Shown: positions 42,273-50,400 of the stretch, piece after piece | Position numbering within the stretch: position 1 is the first letter of the stretch | How the letters are laid out: each line of letters starts with the position of its first letter | Assembly: GCA_046331705.1 (NCBI GenBank) | Contig: JAXLQJ010000015.1 | Location: 62,001-126,000, forward strand | DNA length: 64,000 bases | Direction: 5' to 3' | DNA from: JADJOY01 sp046331705 [NCBI: bacterium] | GTDB lineage: Bacteria; JADJOY01 | Notes under the pieces: model-generated | Database searches by the model: none | Told to the model about the DNA's origin: nothing | What the model saw: the letters and a program-made list of their open reading frames with translations, nothing else | Program-made: the position numbers and the translations under genes

Positions 42273-43846
42273 CACCCGCTCCTCTGGCTTGGTTCAGGTG
42301 CGTGGAGTGTGGTCCCGAGCTTGTTGGCCCAAGCACCACCGAAAACACGCTCCGCGGCAGCGATTGCTCGGTACCGGCGAGCAGTCGGAAGCGGCGTTTC
42401 ACCGATCGCCTCGTTCAGCACGGCCCGAGCCTCGCGCTCGAGCGCGTCGACCCAACGCTGATCCGCGTCTTCACTTCCCGTGGCGTCGGCGGAATCCCAG
42501 AGCGCCGGGAAGAACATCGCGTCGACGCGCTTGTCGAAGCGGCTCAGCCACCGTTGGGGTCGCTCGTCCTTGAAGTTGAGCTTCTCGGGAGCCCCTTGAA
42601 GAAGCGCGCAGAGCGAAGGTTTGAGCACGCTCAGCCTGGCCTGGGCAGCCGTATCGACCCAACGCTTTGCACGCTGGCTGAGCTCCTCCCGCTCGATTGC
42701 CCGCCCGAGCTTCATCCGAACGCGCTTGGGGATCCGAAGCCGCCGCTCGTGCAGGCCTTCCGTCTTCCCCTGTCCGCGCACCAGTGCCCACGCTCGAAGT
42801 TCCATCTCCTCGGGGTCGTTCGACTGAGGTGCTTGTGCTGCGCCGCCGTTCCAGTCGCCAGCCAGAAGTAGCTCGCTCAGTCTGTCGTACCGGAATCCCG
42901 AACGGCCCAGCGTCAGGACTTCACCATCGGTTCGATGGATCGGGGTCCAGGCATCCCCTGTCGCACCTCCCTCGTTCGTCATCGTGATGCGGGCAGCTTT
43001 CGAGCTTCCGGCCCGTGCGCGAATCGAGCGGTCGGCGAACTGCAAGCGAATGCGCCGGCAGATTTCGATGAAGTGAGGGTCCAGCTCAGAGAGCGCGAGG
43101 CTCTTCTTTCCGTCCCAGGCCGCCAGCCACGTGAGCGCGACTCCGGTCTCGGCTCGATAGCCGTATCCGTCGACGACCGCGTCGCGACTTGCGATCAGTG
43201 CGGCAACGTCGCGTCGGAAGCGGGCCGGCCAGCTCGGGTCGGGCGCGAGAGACACGCACGGCCTGTTTCCGAATCCCCCGTTCATGCGTGCGATGCCGTA
43301 GTTGCCGGCCCCGAGGAAGCCCTGCGCTGTCTGTAGGGAAAGGAGAGCGTAGGCCCAATGGGCCACGCTCGGGTTGTGGAGTCGTGAAATCTTGACGTCG
43401 TGGTTCTTTGCGGTGACCAAGACGTCGAGGTCGTCGGGCGTCACGATCTCGCGCTTGAGGACGTCGATCGAGCCCTCTGGGATGGGTGGCTGCATGAAAG
43501 CCGGCTGGCTCACGTCGGGCACCACGAGGCACCAGGGCTCATGCTTGCCATCGGTGAGCGCGAGCAGCAGGGCGCGCCATTCGTCCTCGCTTCGCTTCGG
43601 GTCGGCCTCGCCTGCTCGATGCAAAGCGATCGCGGCGAGCTGAACGAGGAACGCGTGCCACGGGTGGGTCTGGTGCGGCTGGAGCTCCGCGAACGAGATC
43701 GGCTCTTTCGTGCCGAGCGCGGCGAGGACACCCGGCAACGTCAGAACCTCGCTCATGCCCCCACGCCGCACCCGGAAGGCAGGCTCGACGAGCAGATCGT
43801 GCGCAACGTCAGTCGTCGGCGGAGCTTGCTTCTTGGTTCGCTTCAT
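42272..43846 (-). CDS. cse1: CRISPR-associated Cse1 (CasA/Cas8e) large subunit
   Basis: 524 residues from ATG 43846. Contains DLLVEPAFRVRRGG, the N-terminal EVLTLPGVLAAL, QTHPWHAFLVQLAAIALHR, QPAFMQPPIP, the NPSVAHWAYALLSLQTAQG and GGFGNRPCVSL segments, and the C-terminal four-helix bundle. It reads the PAM and recruits Cas3. The start lies inside the 3' end of cas3 (38-bp overlap); an upstream in-frame start at 43888 is less likely. Confidence 0.95.
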   Translation of the reverse strand: MKRTKKQAPPTTDVAHDLLVEPAFRVRRGGMSEVLTLPGVLAALGTKEPISFAELQPHQTHPWHAFLVQLAAIALHRAGEADPKRSEDEWRALLLALTDGKHEPWCLVVPDVSQPAFMQPPIPEGSIDVLKREIVTPDDLDVLVTAKNHDVKISRLHNPSVAHWAYALLSLQTAQGFLGAGNYGIARMNGGFGNRPCVSLAPDPSWPARFRRDVAALIASRDAVVDGYGYRAETGVALTWLAAWDGKKSLALSELDPHFIEICRRIRLQFADRSIRARAGSSKAARITMTNEGGATGDAWTPIHRTDGEVLTLGRSGFRYDRLSELLLAGDWNGGAAQAPQSNDPEEMELRAWALVRGQGKTEGLHERRLRIPKRVRMKLGRAIEREELSQRAKRWVDTAAQARLSVLKPSLCALLQGAPEKLNFKDERPQRWLSRFDKRVDAMFFPALWDSADATGSEDADQRWVDALEREARAVLNEAIGETPLPTARRYRAIAAAERVFGGAWANKLGTTLHAPEPSQRSG

Positions 43847-46469
43847 CGAGACGTAGTCCCCATCGGTCGTAGCAAAACCGCTTACCACCGAAATGAAACC
43901 GAATCACGCCGGCGGACATCGAGACGGCCGAGAGCTCGGCTTCGGCCGAGATGCCCGTGGCTAGGGTGGCTGGAATGTTGAGCTGCTTGATGGGCAGACC
44001 GAACGGACCTGTCGCGGCTTCGCTGAGCTCGATTCGGCGATCACCCGCACCGAGCCGGGTCTGAACTCGGACGTCCATGTCTTCGGAAGGGAAGCTGTAC
44101 TCGCCGAAGGGCCTGTCCCACTCGGCGAGGTTGAGGTTCGCGAGACGCGCGTCGTTGCAGACGCGGCCGAGCATCCGTGTCTGATGTTCGTTCCACGGCT
44201 CCCCGAGGCCGCGCGCGAGGGCCTTAAGCGCTTCCGGATGGGTCCCTCGCTCGACCAGCTCCCGGTTCATCCGAGGGATCTCGAAAACGGGGTGTTCTTC
44301 GAGCAGGCGCCACGTTGCTTCGAGGATTCGCAGATCGTCGTACACGGTGCCGAGGCCATGTGGACCACGCGCGTCGCCATCGGATCGGATGAGCTGACCG
44401 AGATCGCGTTCATCGGGAGTGAGCACCGTCAGGCTGGGTACCTCGAAGCCGGATGGGCGGGGGCGACCCCGGTGGCGGTGGAGGCGACCCACGCGCTGCA
44501 AGAGGACGTCGATCGGGCACAGATCGGTGATGAGGACGTCCGCGTCGATGTCGAGGCTCTGCTCGACCGTCTGCGTTGCCACCACCACGACGGGGCGGTG
44601 CTCGCTACGCGCGCCGAGCGCCAGCTCGACCGCTGCGTCGAGGGTACGTCGGTCGCCGGGAGCGAATCGCGAATGGTGCGGAGCGGCGACGCCGCCGGCA
44701 CGGAAGAGCAAGCCCGCCTGCGCACCCGCTGCGGCCTTCTCGAGTGCGCGCTGCGTCGAGATGCAGTCCGCCACCGTGTTCCGCACCACGAGGACGCGCG
44801 CACCAGAGGCCGCGGCGCGAAGCGCGAACTCGGCAACCGCATCGGGTGCGCCGGCCCTCGCGAGGATCGTGGTCCGTACGTGCTTGCCGTCGGCTGCCGA
44901 GGCGGGGTGCCACGTGAGAAGCGGTTGGCCGACGGGCCGGGAGGCGACGCTGGGATACGCCTCCCCGATCGATGCTGCCAGCGAAGGCACGGCGGGCCGC
45001 TTCCTGCGCGGCAGGTCTGCATGCAGCAGCGCGTTGCGCGTCTCTGCGCCGAGCGTTGCGGACATGAGCAGCACCCGGCCACCGGCCTTGGCGTGGCGAG
45101 AGACCACCTCCTCCAGGATTCGCGTCATGTACGCATCCGAGGCGTGGACCTCGTCGACCACGAGCAGCAGCCGCAGGAGCCCGGCCGCGCGCAAGTGCGC
45201 GTGGTTGAGGGCGAGCGCAGAAAGGAGGGCCTGGTCGATGGTGCCGACCACGACGCCGCCGGCCAGGTAGCGCTTCGGCTGCTCGCCGGCCCAGCCGCGG
45301 AACCGGAACCGATCGGCGGGATCGTCGTTCCAGAGCACTTCGAACGGGGCGAGCCTTCGCCCCTCTTGGTCGTCGACGTTCAAGTACCCCGGCACCGCGA
45401 GGACGACCGGTGGTCGATCGCGTTCGTCGGGCATCGCGCGGCACATCGCCTCGTGGATTCGCCGGTGGATCTGTACGGCGGCGGTGCGCGTCGGAAGCGC
45501 GAAGTAGAGGCCGTCCACTTCTCCGCTCTGCAGCTCGCGAAGGAAGCGGATCAGCGCGGCCTCGGTCTTCCCCGAGCCGGTCTCCGACTCGATGAGGGAG
45601 ATCGAGCCGCTTGGCGACACTGGGATTTCCGCCGTCTGCTCTTGCATCGGCCGCGCCGGATGTTTGCTGATTCGGTCGAAGCCCACGGGAACAGCGCCGA
45701 GCGCAGATCGCCCCCGGGAGGTGTCGAGACCGATCTCCCGTGTGGCGCGGCTGGCCTGCTGCAAGGCGAACGCAAATCGATCGCCGTCGAGGGTGTCGCT
45801 GTACGGAAAGAAGCGGGTGTCCGAGCCGAGCCAGTCAGCCAGCGTGACCAGGCCGCTGACACCATGCTGGAACTCGGCGTTGCCCGGTAGCCGCTCCGCA
45901 CCCGGCTCGAACGCGCCAGGGAGCCAGGACTCGATCGCTCGCCGAAGGCCCGCGATGCCCGCGAACGGGTCTCGCTGGCCCTCGATCCGCCAGATGTCGA
46001 GGCGCCCTCCTCGCTCGACGCGTCGCGGGCGGCCATGATGGCAGATGTTCGCGGCGAGGAGCTGGAGCGTCTGCTCGGGCGAATCCGTCCAGGGCTCGAG
46101 ACTCTCGATCGAGAGCGCATTCGCGAGGTGAATCGAGGCCTCGGCACCTCCGTCGAGGAGCGCCATCACCTCCTGGACGTGGCCGGCCGTTCCTCTCGCA
46201 TCGGCGATCGCCTTCCGTTGAAACCCGAGATTGAACTTGCCGATGTCGTGGAGTGCGGCCAGTGCGGCGAGGCGGTCGCACTGAGCATCCGTGAGCTCGG
46301 CGAGCCCGCCGATGGTCGCGAGCCGCTTGCGGAGCGTCGAACGCTCCAGGATTGTCCGCGTTGCAGCGGCGACGTCGGCACAGTGGTCAGCGAGCGGGTG
46401 CCACGCCGTGACCGTGCCGTTTCCGTCTTGCTGCAGCTTGCCCCAGAATGATGTCGGAGAGCCCTGCAT
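43809..46469 (-). CDS. cas3: CRISPR-associated helicase-nuclease Cas3
   Basis: 886 residues, usual length. N-terminal HD nuclease: WHPLADHCADVA and LAALHDIGKFN supply the metal-binding His/Asp residues. SF2 helicase: Walker A SETGSGKTEAAL near residue 290, DEVH box VVDEVHASDAYM near 425, motif III MSATL, motif VI QRVGRLHRHRG. Unwinds and degrades the R-loop strand after Cascade binding. First gene of the leftward cas operon; its start sits 31 nt below a TATGAT. Confidence 0.97.
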   Translation of the reverse strand: MQGSPTSFWGKLQQDGNGTVTAWHPLADHCADVAAATRTILERSTLRKRLATIGGLAELTDAQCDRLAALAALHDIGKFNLGFQRKAIADARGTAGHVQEVMALLDGGAEASIHLANALSIESLEPWTDSPEQTLQLLAANICHHGRPRRVERGGRLDIWRIEGQRDPFAGIAGLRRAIESWLPGAFEPGAERLPGNAEFQHGVSGLVTLADWLGSDTRFFPYSDTLDGDRFAFALQQASRATREIGLDTSRGRSALGAVPVGFDRISKHPARPMQEQTAEIPVSPSGSISLIESETGSGKTEAALIRFLRELQSGEVDGLYFALPTRTAAVQIHRRIHEAMCRAMPDERDRPPVVLAVPGYLNVDDQEGRRLAPFEVLWNDDPADRFRFRGWAGEQPKRYLAGGVVVGTIDQALLSALALNHAHLRAAGLLRLLLVVDEVHASDAYMTRILEEVVSRHAKAGGRVLLMSATLGAETRNALLHADLPRRKRPAVPSLAASIGEAYPSVASRPVGQPLLTWHPASAADGKHVRTTILARAGAPDAVAEFALRAAASGARVLVVRNTVADCISTQRALEKAAAGAQAGLLFRAGGVAAPHHSRFAPGDRRTLDAAVELALGARSEHRPVVVVATQTVEQSLDIDADVLITDLCPIDVLLQRVGRLHRHRGRPRPSGFEVPSLTVLTPDERDLGQLIRSDGDARGPHGLGTVYDDLRILEATWRLLEEHPVFEIPRMNRELVERGTHPEALKALARGLGEPWNEHQTRMLGRVCNDARLANLNLAEWDRPFGEYSFPSEDMDVRVQTRLGAGDRRIELSEAATGPFGLPIKQLNIPATLATGISAEAELSAVSMSAGVIRFHFGGKRFCYDRWGLRLDEANQEASSADD

Positions 46470-46506
46470 GAATGGTGATCCGCGTCAGCCCCGTGACGAG
46501 TCCGCG

Positions 46507-46512
46507 ATCATA
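46507..46512 (-). promoter_or_regulatory. Candidate -10 of the cas operon
   Basis: Read leftward, TATGAT lies at 46512-46507, 17 bp below a weak GAAACC. The start site would be near 46500 with a 31-nt leader. The palindromes CGATATCG and a nearby TATCG flank it and might bind a regulator. The remaining divergent region up to 46744 shows no gene. Confidence 0.35.
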
Positions 46513-46744
46513 GCGATACTCGATATCGGGTTTCTACCGCATCACCAGTAAACGACCGTAGGCGATCGTCGGGGCAGAGGGCGTTGCTCGAACCCCGCTC
46601 CGTGTGGCGGCGGCGCCGCATGTCGCCGGTGGTGCGGCCGAGATCGCGTGGAGCGGCAGGTTCCCGAGCTGACCCTCACCCCTCGTGGTAGCCTTCCGCG
46701 CGCCGTCGTTGCGGCGCTGCGCATCGTGGCGGCGAAACACGCAG

Positions 46745-46921
46745 ATGGAATCGATTTTCCGCGTCGACGAAGCGAAAGCTCCCAAGCTCGTTCGTCTGCA
46801 CTTCGTTCGCGAGCACCTGATCGCGGTACGAGGCTGCCGCGTGGGTGAGCACCGGGGCTGTGATCTCTGGCCGTGGATGTCTCGGGTTTTCGCGCACGAG
46901 ATGTGGGAGGTGATCCGGTGA
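46745..46921 (+). CDS. 58-residue ORF coupled to the exonuclease
   Basis: ATG 46745 to TGA 46921, overlapping the exonuclease GTG as GTGA. Third codon positions are about 70% G/C, like true genes here. The sequence (MESIFRVDEAKAPKLVRLHF ... WPWMSRVFAHEMWEVIR) is charged with aromatic residues, no signal or membrane helix, no known family. An upstream GTG at 46685 would add 20 residues. It stands divergent from cas3, so a role with the exonuclease or as a CRISPR accessory is possible, but unproven. Confidence 0.4.
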   Translation: MESIFRVDEAKAPKLVRLHFVREHLIAVRGCRVGEHRGCDLWPWMSRVFAHEMWEVIR

Positions 46922-47433
46922 GCATCGTTCCCAGCGGCCCGTTCGTGGCGATCGATTTCGAGACCGCCAACGAGTCACCGGTGAGCGCCTGCGCGCTGGC
47001 GCTGGTACGGGTGGAAGGCGACCGGATCACGGCGCGATGGCGCAGTCTCATCCGGCCGCCCACACGCGCGTTCACCTTCACGAGCATTCACGGCATCGCG
47101 TGGGAAGACGTCGCGAGCGCGCCGTCTTTTGCCGAGGTCTGGGCCGAGGTGCTCGAAGTCTTCGAGGGTGCGAGCTTCCTGGCCGCCCACAACGCCAAGT
47201 TCGATCGGGGTGTGCTCGAGGCCTGTTGCGCGCACTACCGCCTCATCCTTCCGCGTATTCGTTACGTCTGCACGGTTGAGCTGGCGCGGGCGACGTGGCG
47301 GCTGCCACGCCACCGCCTCCCGGACGTGTGCCGCCATCTGCGGATTCCTCTTGCGCACCACGATCCGATGTCCGACGCGGAGGCGTGCGCGCGGATCGTG
47401 GTCGCAGCAGGCGCCGTCCGGCGCGCGATCTGA
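46918..47433 (+). CDS. Stand-alone DEDDh 3'-5' exonuclease (DnaQ/RNase T superfamily)
   Basis: 171 residues from GTG 46918; GGGAGG seven bases before supports the start. Exo I: Asp13 and Glu15 in VAIDFETANE; Exo II: Asp96 in AAHNAKFD; Exo III: His148 and Asp153 in HHDPMSDAEA: all five DEDDh residues are present. Length equals a bare nuclease domain with no tau- or clamp-binding tail, unlike a full DnaQ. It is divergent from cas3. DnaQ-like nucleases trim prespacers in type I-E systems, sometimes as Cas2 fusions, so adaptation is the leading idea; general repair is the alternative. A broken copy of its 3' end lies at 48.4 kb. Confidence 0.9.
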   Translation: MSIVPSGPFVAIDFETANESPVSACALALVRVEGDRITARWRSLIRPPTRAFTFTSIHGIAWEDVASAPSFAEVWAEVLEVFEGASFLAAHNAKFDRGVLEACCAHYRLILPRIRYVCTVELARATWRLPRHRLPDVCRHLRIPLAHHDPMSDAEACARIVVAAGAVRRAI

Positions 47434-47667
47434 CTGCTTGTCGAAAAGCTCACCGGTGCGAGCATCTCGCGCCTGCCGGTGCGTTCTCGGGGGTTCGATC
47501 CGGACCCTTGCGCCGCAAGAGCGCGGGGTATTCGCGGTTCTGCCCCGAGACCTCGTTCCAGGTTGGCGATGATGCCGTCGTGCGTTTGGAACGTGTCGTT
47601 GCGGTCTCGCTCGCCGACGCGCGGATGGTCACGCTCTCCACTTCTCGTTGCAGATTCCGACCAGCGC
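47434..47667. other. Intergenic gap between exonuclease and mazF
   Basis: The 234 bp between these convergent genes show no ORF with family likeness, no clear terminator and no repeat of the neighbouring sequence. Confidence 0.5.
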
Positions 47668-48021
47668 TCACTCGCGCTCGAGCTCGAGGAACCAACGAAG
47701 GCCTTCATCGACCGTGCGCATGACGGGTTGTGGTAGGGCGCCGACGACCTCGTCGAGGTCGCTCTTGTTGATCGTCGCGATCTGCGACGCGTTGACGACG
47801 GAGTCCTTGGGCAGGCCGCTCGCGCGCCGCGGCAGCAAGACATTCCCCGGAGCACGCGCGAGCCGCAGATTGCTCGTCAGCGCAGCCACGACGACCGTTT
47901 CGATCCTGCTTCGATTCACTTCATCACGCTGCAGCACGAGCACTGGATGGCGGTAACCCGGCTCCGCGCCCCGGTGTGAGCCGAGATCGGCCCACCAGAT
48001 CTGGCCGCGACGGATCACCAT
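47668..48021 (-). CDS. mazF: PemK/MazF-family toxin
   Basis: 117 residues. IRRGQIWWADLG at the N-terminus, RHPVLVLQRDEVN with the catalytic-region Arg, and VAALTSN with the conserved Thr are the MazF/PemK signatures; SVVNASQIATINKSDL follows. A sequence-specific endoribonuclease that cuts mRNA or tRNA. Its start overlaps the end of the antitoxin gene by 7 bp. The pair sits between an intact exonuclease gene and a remnant of one. Confidence 0.93.
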   Translation of the reverse strand: MVIRRGQIWWADLGSHRGAEPGYRHPVLVLQRDEVNRSRIETVVVAALTSNLRLARAPGNVLLPRRASGLPKDSVVNASQIATINKSDLDEVVGALPQPVMRTVDEGLRWFLELERE

Positions 48022-48269
48022 TCGTGACTGTCACGCAGACGCGCCTTGCTGCGCTCTCGCAGCGCTCGCGCTCCCGGATCGGCTCCGGGCTGTCCTGCGC
48101 CGGCGATCACTTCGTTCCACGCTGCTGTCGCATCCGGCGGCTCTTGCCGCCGCGCCAGAAACTCGCGTGCAGCAGTCGCGAGCAGACGACTTCGCGAAAC
48201 GTGCATTCGTTTTGCACAGGCATCGATCGCATCGAAGAGATCGTCGGGCAGCGAGATGGCGGTCTTCAT
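48015..48269 (-). CDS. Ribbon-helix-helix antitoxin of the mazF pair
   Basis: 84 residues from ATG 48269. KTAISLPDDLFDAIDACAKR with MHVSRSRLLATAAREFLARR is a CopG/MetJ-type ribbon-helix-helix, the common partner of actinobacterial- and myxobacterial-type MazF proteins. The rest is the neutralising tail. An inverted repeat lies 5 bp upstream for autoregulation. Confidence 0.87.
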   Translation of the reverse strand: MKTAISLPDDLFDAIDACAKRMHVSRSRLLATAAREFLARRQEPPDATAAWNEVIAGAGQPGADPGARALRERSKARLRDSHEW

Positions 48270-48273
48270 GCCA

Positions 48274-48295
48274 CGAGTATTACCAGTACTACTCG
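48274..48295 (-). promoter_or_regulatory. Operator/promoter of the mazEF-type pair
   Basis: CGAGTA (48274-48279) and TACTCG (48290-48295) form an inverted repeat; AGTA/TACT inside repeats the theme. Read leftward, TGGTAATAC is an extended -10 (48285-48277), putting the start site at or next to ATG 48269, so the message may be leaderless. Confidence 0.45.
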
Positions 48296-48359
48296 CGGCC
48301 CAGCAAGCGACCGCCGACAGCAACGGTCCCGCCTTGGCAACGTTCGTGTGGTCGATCCG

Positions 48360-48490
48360 TCGCGGGCGAGGTGGCGGGGCCGCCGCGTCATCGCCTGCCG
48401 GATGTATGCCGCCCCGCCGGATTCCGCTCGCGCATCACGATCCGATGTCCGACGACGAAGCGTGCGCGCGGATCGTGGCGGCGGCGACGA
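48360..48490 (+). pseudogene. Remnant of a second exonuclease gene (3' part)
   Basis: About 120 bp from 48365 align with the 3' part of the intact exonuclease (47290-47410). Longest identical run: CACGATCCGATGTCCGACG; also GCGTGCGCGCGGATCGTGG. In protein terms PRHRLPDVCR and RIPLAHHDPMSD-EACARIV are both recognisable but in different frames, separated by indels (+2 and -1). The 5' two thirds, including both upstream acidic motifs, are gone. Its right end runs into the 3' region of the alpha/beta hydrolase gene. It marks a duplication or recombination event at this site. Confidence 0.72.
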
Positions 48491-48534
48491 GTGCCGATCG
48501 CGCGCGGAGCGGGTGCTGCGTTTCAGCCTGCGGC

Positions 48535-49887
48535 TCAGGTGGATGCGGCCCTGGCGCGCGCGGCGCGGGCGCGGCGTGCGCTGGCGAGGTCGGAGGGCGC
48601 GCTGCGCGTCCGCGAGCTGCCGGTCGCGGACGACGCGGCCATCGAGCGCTTGGGCTTGCGCCGGTCCTGGTTGAATCCGATCTCGTTCAGGAATCGGCCC
48701 ATGCGTCGCAGGTAGGCGCCGCGATCGAGATGGATGATGTGGCTGCCCGGGAACCAGTGGATGCGGCAGCGGCCCCAATGGTCCCAGAGCAGCCGCGAGT
48801 GCTTGGGCGGCGCGAGCCGGTCGCCGACGCCGCCGATGATCATGAGGCGTTCGCGATCGAGCACCGGGCGGTAGGTGAGGGGGCTGGTGACGGCGAGCGC
48901 CTTGCGCACCTTCTTGATCGAGGTGCCGGTGACGAGCATGGCGGCACGCATGATCGAACCGATGGGCTCCCACTCGAGCACCAGGTCCGCGAGGCTCGAG
49001 AGCGGCACGTTGGGGATCGAGAATTTGAGCCGTGGCTCGGTGGCGGCGAGGAGCGCCGAGGTGAAGCCACCGAGGCTGATGCCGGTGACGCCGATCTGTT
49101 CCACGCCGCGCTCGTTCTGAAGCCAGCTCACGCAGGTGCGGATGTCCATCACCGCCTGACCGAAGGCTTCGTTCACCCACGACAGCCCGCCCGAAAAGAA
49201 CCCCTGTCCGCTCAGGACCGAGCCACGTCCCTGGCGGCGCCCGTGGAAGGGCAGCGTCACCAGCAGCACGTCGCAGCCGATGCCGTAGAACCAAGGCAGC
49301 GCGAACATCCACTGGTTGATCCAGTAGGGCTCGGCGCCGAAACCGTGGACCGCGATGATCGTGGGGCGCGGTCCGTGCTTGTGGCGCCAATGGCGGGCGC
49401 GGGCGACGGCGTTCGAGCGGTGCGAGAGGTAGCGCTCGCGGATGCGCTCGTTGAGCGGCACGTAGGCACTCTCGAAGCTCAGGTCCTCGCACGTGCCGCC
49501 GCGCGCGCGAAACGCGGTGAGGCCGGCCTTGGCGCTCGTCATCTCGATCGACGCGGGCGGCTCGCGGAAGAAGGCCCGCGGGTCGCGGCTCTCGGCGAGG
49601 GGCTCGTAGATCCGGCGCTCGTCGAGCATCTGCTTGAGGGCGTTCGGGCGGTAGCCGACCGGCACGGTGAGCGGGGTCAGCAGCGCCGCCATCGAGGTGC
49701 GCAGCAACACGTCGAGCGCGGCGGTGGCGCGTACCTGCACCAGATCGCGGACGCCGAGGTCGAAGCCCTCGGGGCGCTCGTAGAAGTTGCTCTCGAGATG
49801 GTCCCACCACGGCCCCTCGGGCATGATCGACGGCGCGTGCAGGATCGAGTCGTGTGCGATCCTCGAAACGACGGACGAGGTGGACAT
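48535..49887 (-). CDS. Alpha/beta hydrolase family protein (ABHD18-like)
   Basis: 450 residues from ATG 49887, with GGAG 7 nt upstream; a GTG at 49893 is the alternative. The catalytic core begins near residue 170: IIAVHGFGAEPYW, PFHGRRQGRG, nucleophile elbow TGISLGG (near 270), acid in GGVGDRLAPP and His in FPGSHIIH. The long N-terminal lid domain and order match the ABHD18/DUF2048-type hydrolases. The C-terminal ~45 residues are Arg/Ala/Ser-rich and low complexity, and lie next to the exonuclease remnant, so the true stop may have shifted by the rearrangement. Confidence 0.85.
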   Translation of the reverse strand: MSTSSVVSRIAHDSILHAPSIMPEGPWWDHLESNFYERPEGFDLGVRDLVQVRATAALDVLLRTSMAALLTPLTVPVGYRPNALKQMLDERRIYEPLAESRDPRAFFREPPASIEMTSAKAGLTAFRARGGTCEDLSFESAYVPLNERIRERYLSHRSNAVARARHWRHKHGPRPTIIAVHGFGAEPYWINQWMFALPWFYGIGCDVLLVTLPFHGRRQGRGSVLSGQGFFSGGLSWVNEAFGQAVMDIRTCVSWLQNERGVEQIGVTGISLGGFTSALLAATEPRLKFSIPNVPLSSLADLVLEWEPIGSIMRAAMLVTGTSIKKVRKALAVTSPLTYRPVLDRERLMIIGGVGDRLAPPKHSRLLWDHWGRCRIHWFPGSHIIHLDRGAYLRRMGRFLNEIGFNQDRRKPKRSMAASSATGSSRTRSAPSDLASARRARAARARAAST

Positions 49888-49955
49888 GGGCACGCTCCGG
49901 GTGAGAGGTCGATGAGGCCGTAGATGTCTCGCTCGAATCGGTGCCGAGATTCAAG

Positions 49956-50360
49956 ATGCCGAAAGGGATCGATTCTCAGTCTCAAAGAGACCGCCTGCTC
50001 GCGGCCGTGCTCACGGTGGCGTTGGCCGGGGTGATCGTGACGCCGCTCTGCGGCGCGCTCTTCGGCTGCGGCTGCACGTGGCCGTGGGCGGGGCTCGATC
50101 GGCACTGCAACGTCCACGATCCGAGCGACCCGGCGCATTGCCCGTGGTGCGTGCGTCCCGCCGTGGCGGCGCTCACGTTCGTGGCCGCCGCCAGCCTCGG
50201 GGCGAGTGCCGCATGGGCGCTGCCTCGCGGGCGCCTGCGTCGCTGGCACGCGCTGCTCGCGCGCACCGGCGTCGGGTTGCTCGTCCATGCGTTGGCGTCC
50301 ACGGTGGGTGCTGCATGGATCGCGCACGCCGCCGGATATCCGCACTTCTTGGGCGGTTGA
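49956..50360 (+). CDS. Small membrane protein with Cys motifs
   Basis: 134 residues from ATG 49956 (GTG 49941 possible). Three or four hydrophobic helices. The loop after the first helix carries FGCGCTWPW, HCNVH and CPWC, a Cys/His cluster seen in small heme/metal or thiol membrane proteins; no family could be named. Divergent from the hydrolase and convergent with the glycosyltransferase. Confidence 0.62.
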   Translation: MPKGIDSQSQRDRLLAAVLTVALAGVIVTPLCGALFGCGCTWPWAGLDRHCNVHDPSDPAHCPWCVRPAVAALTFVAAASLGASAAWALPRGRLRRWHALLARTGVGLLVHALASTVGAAWIAHAAGYPHFLGG

Positions 50361-50400
50361 ACGAGGTGGACGGCAGCGCGGCGGGCTGGGTCGCGCGCGC

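Noticed and set aside
46676-46978. 100-residue leftward frame opposite the small ORF and the exonuclease start
   Set aside because: Composition and third-base pattern favour the rightward frame, which is coupled to the exonuclease.
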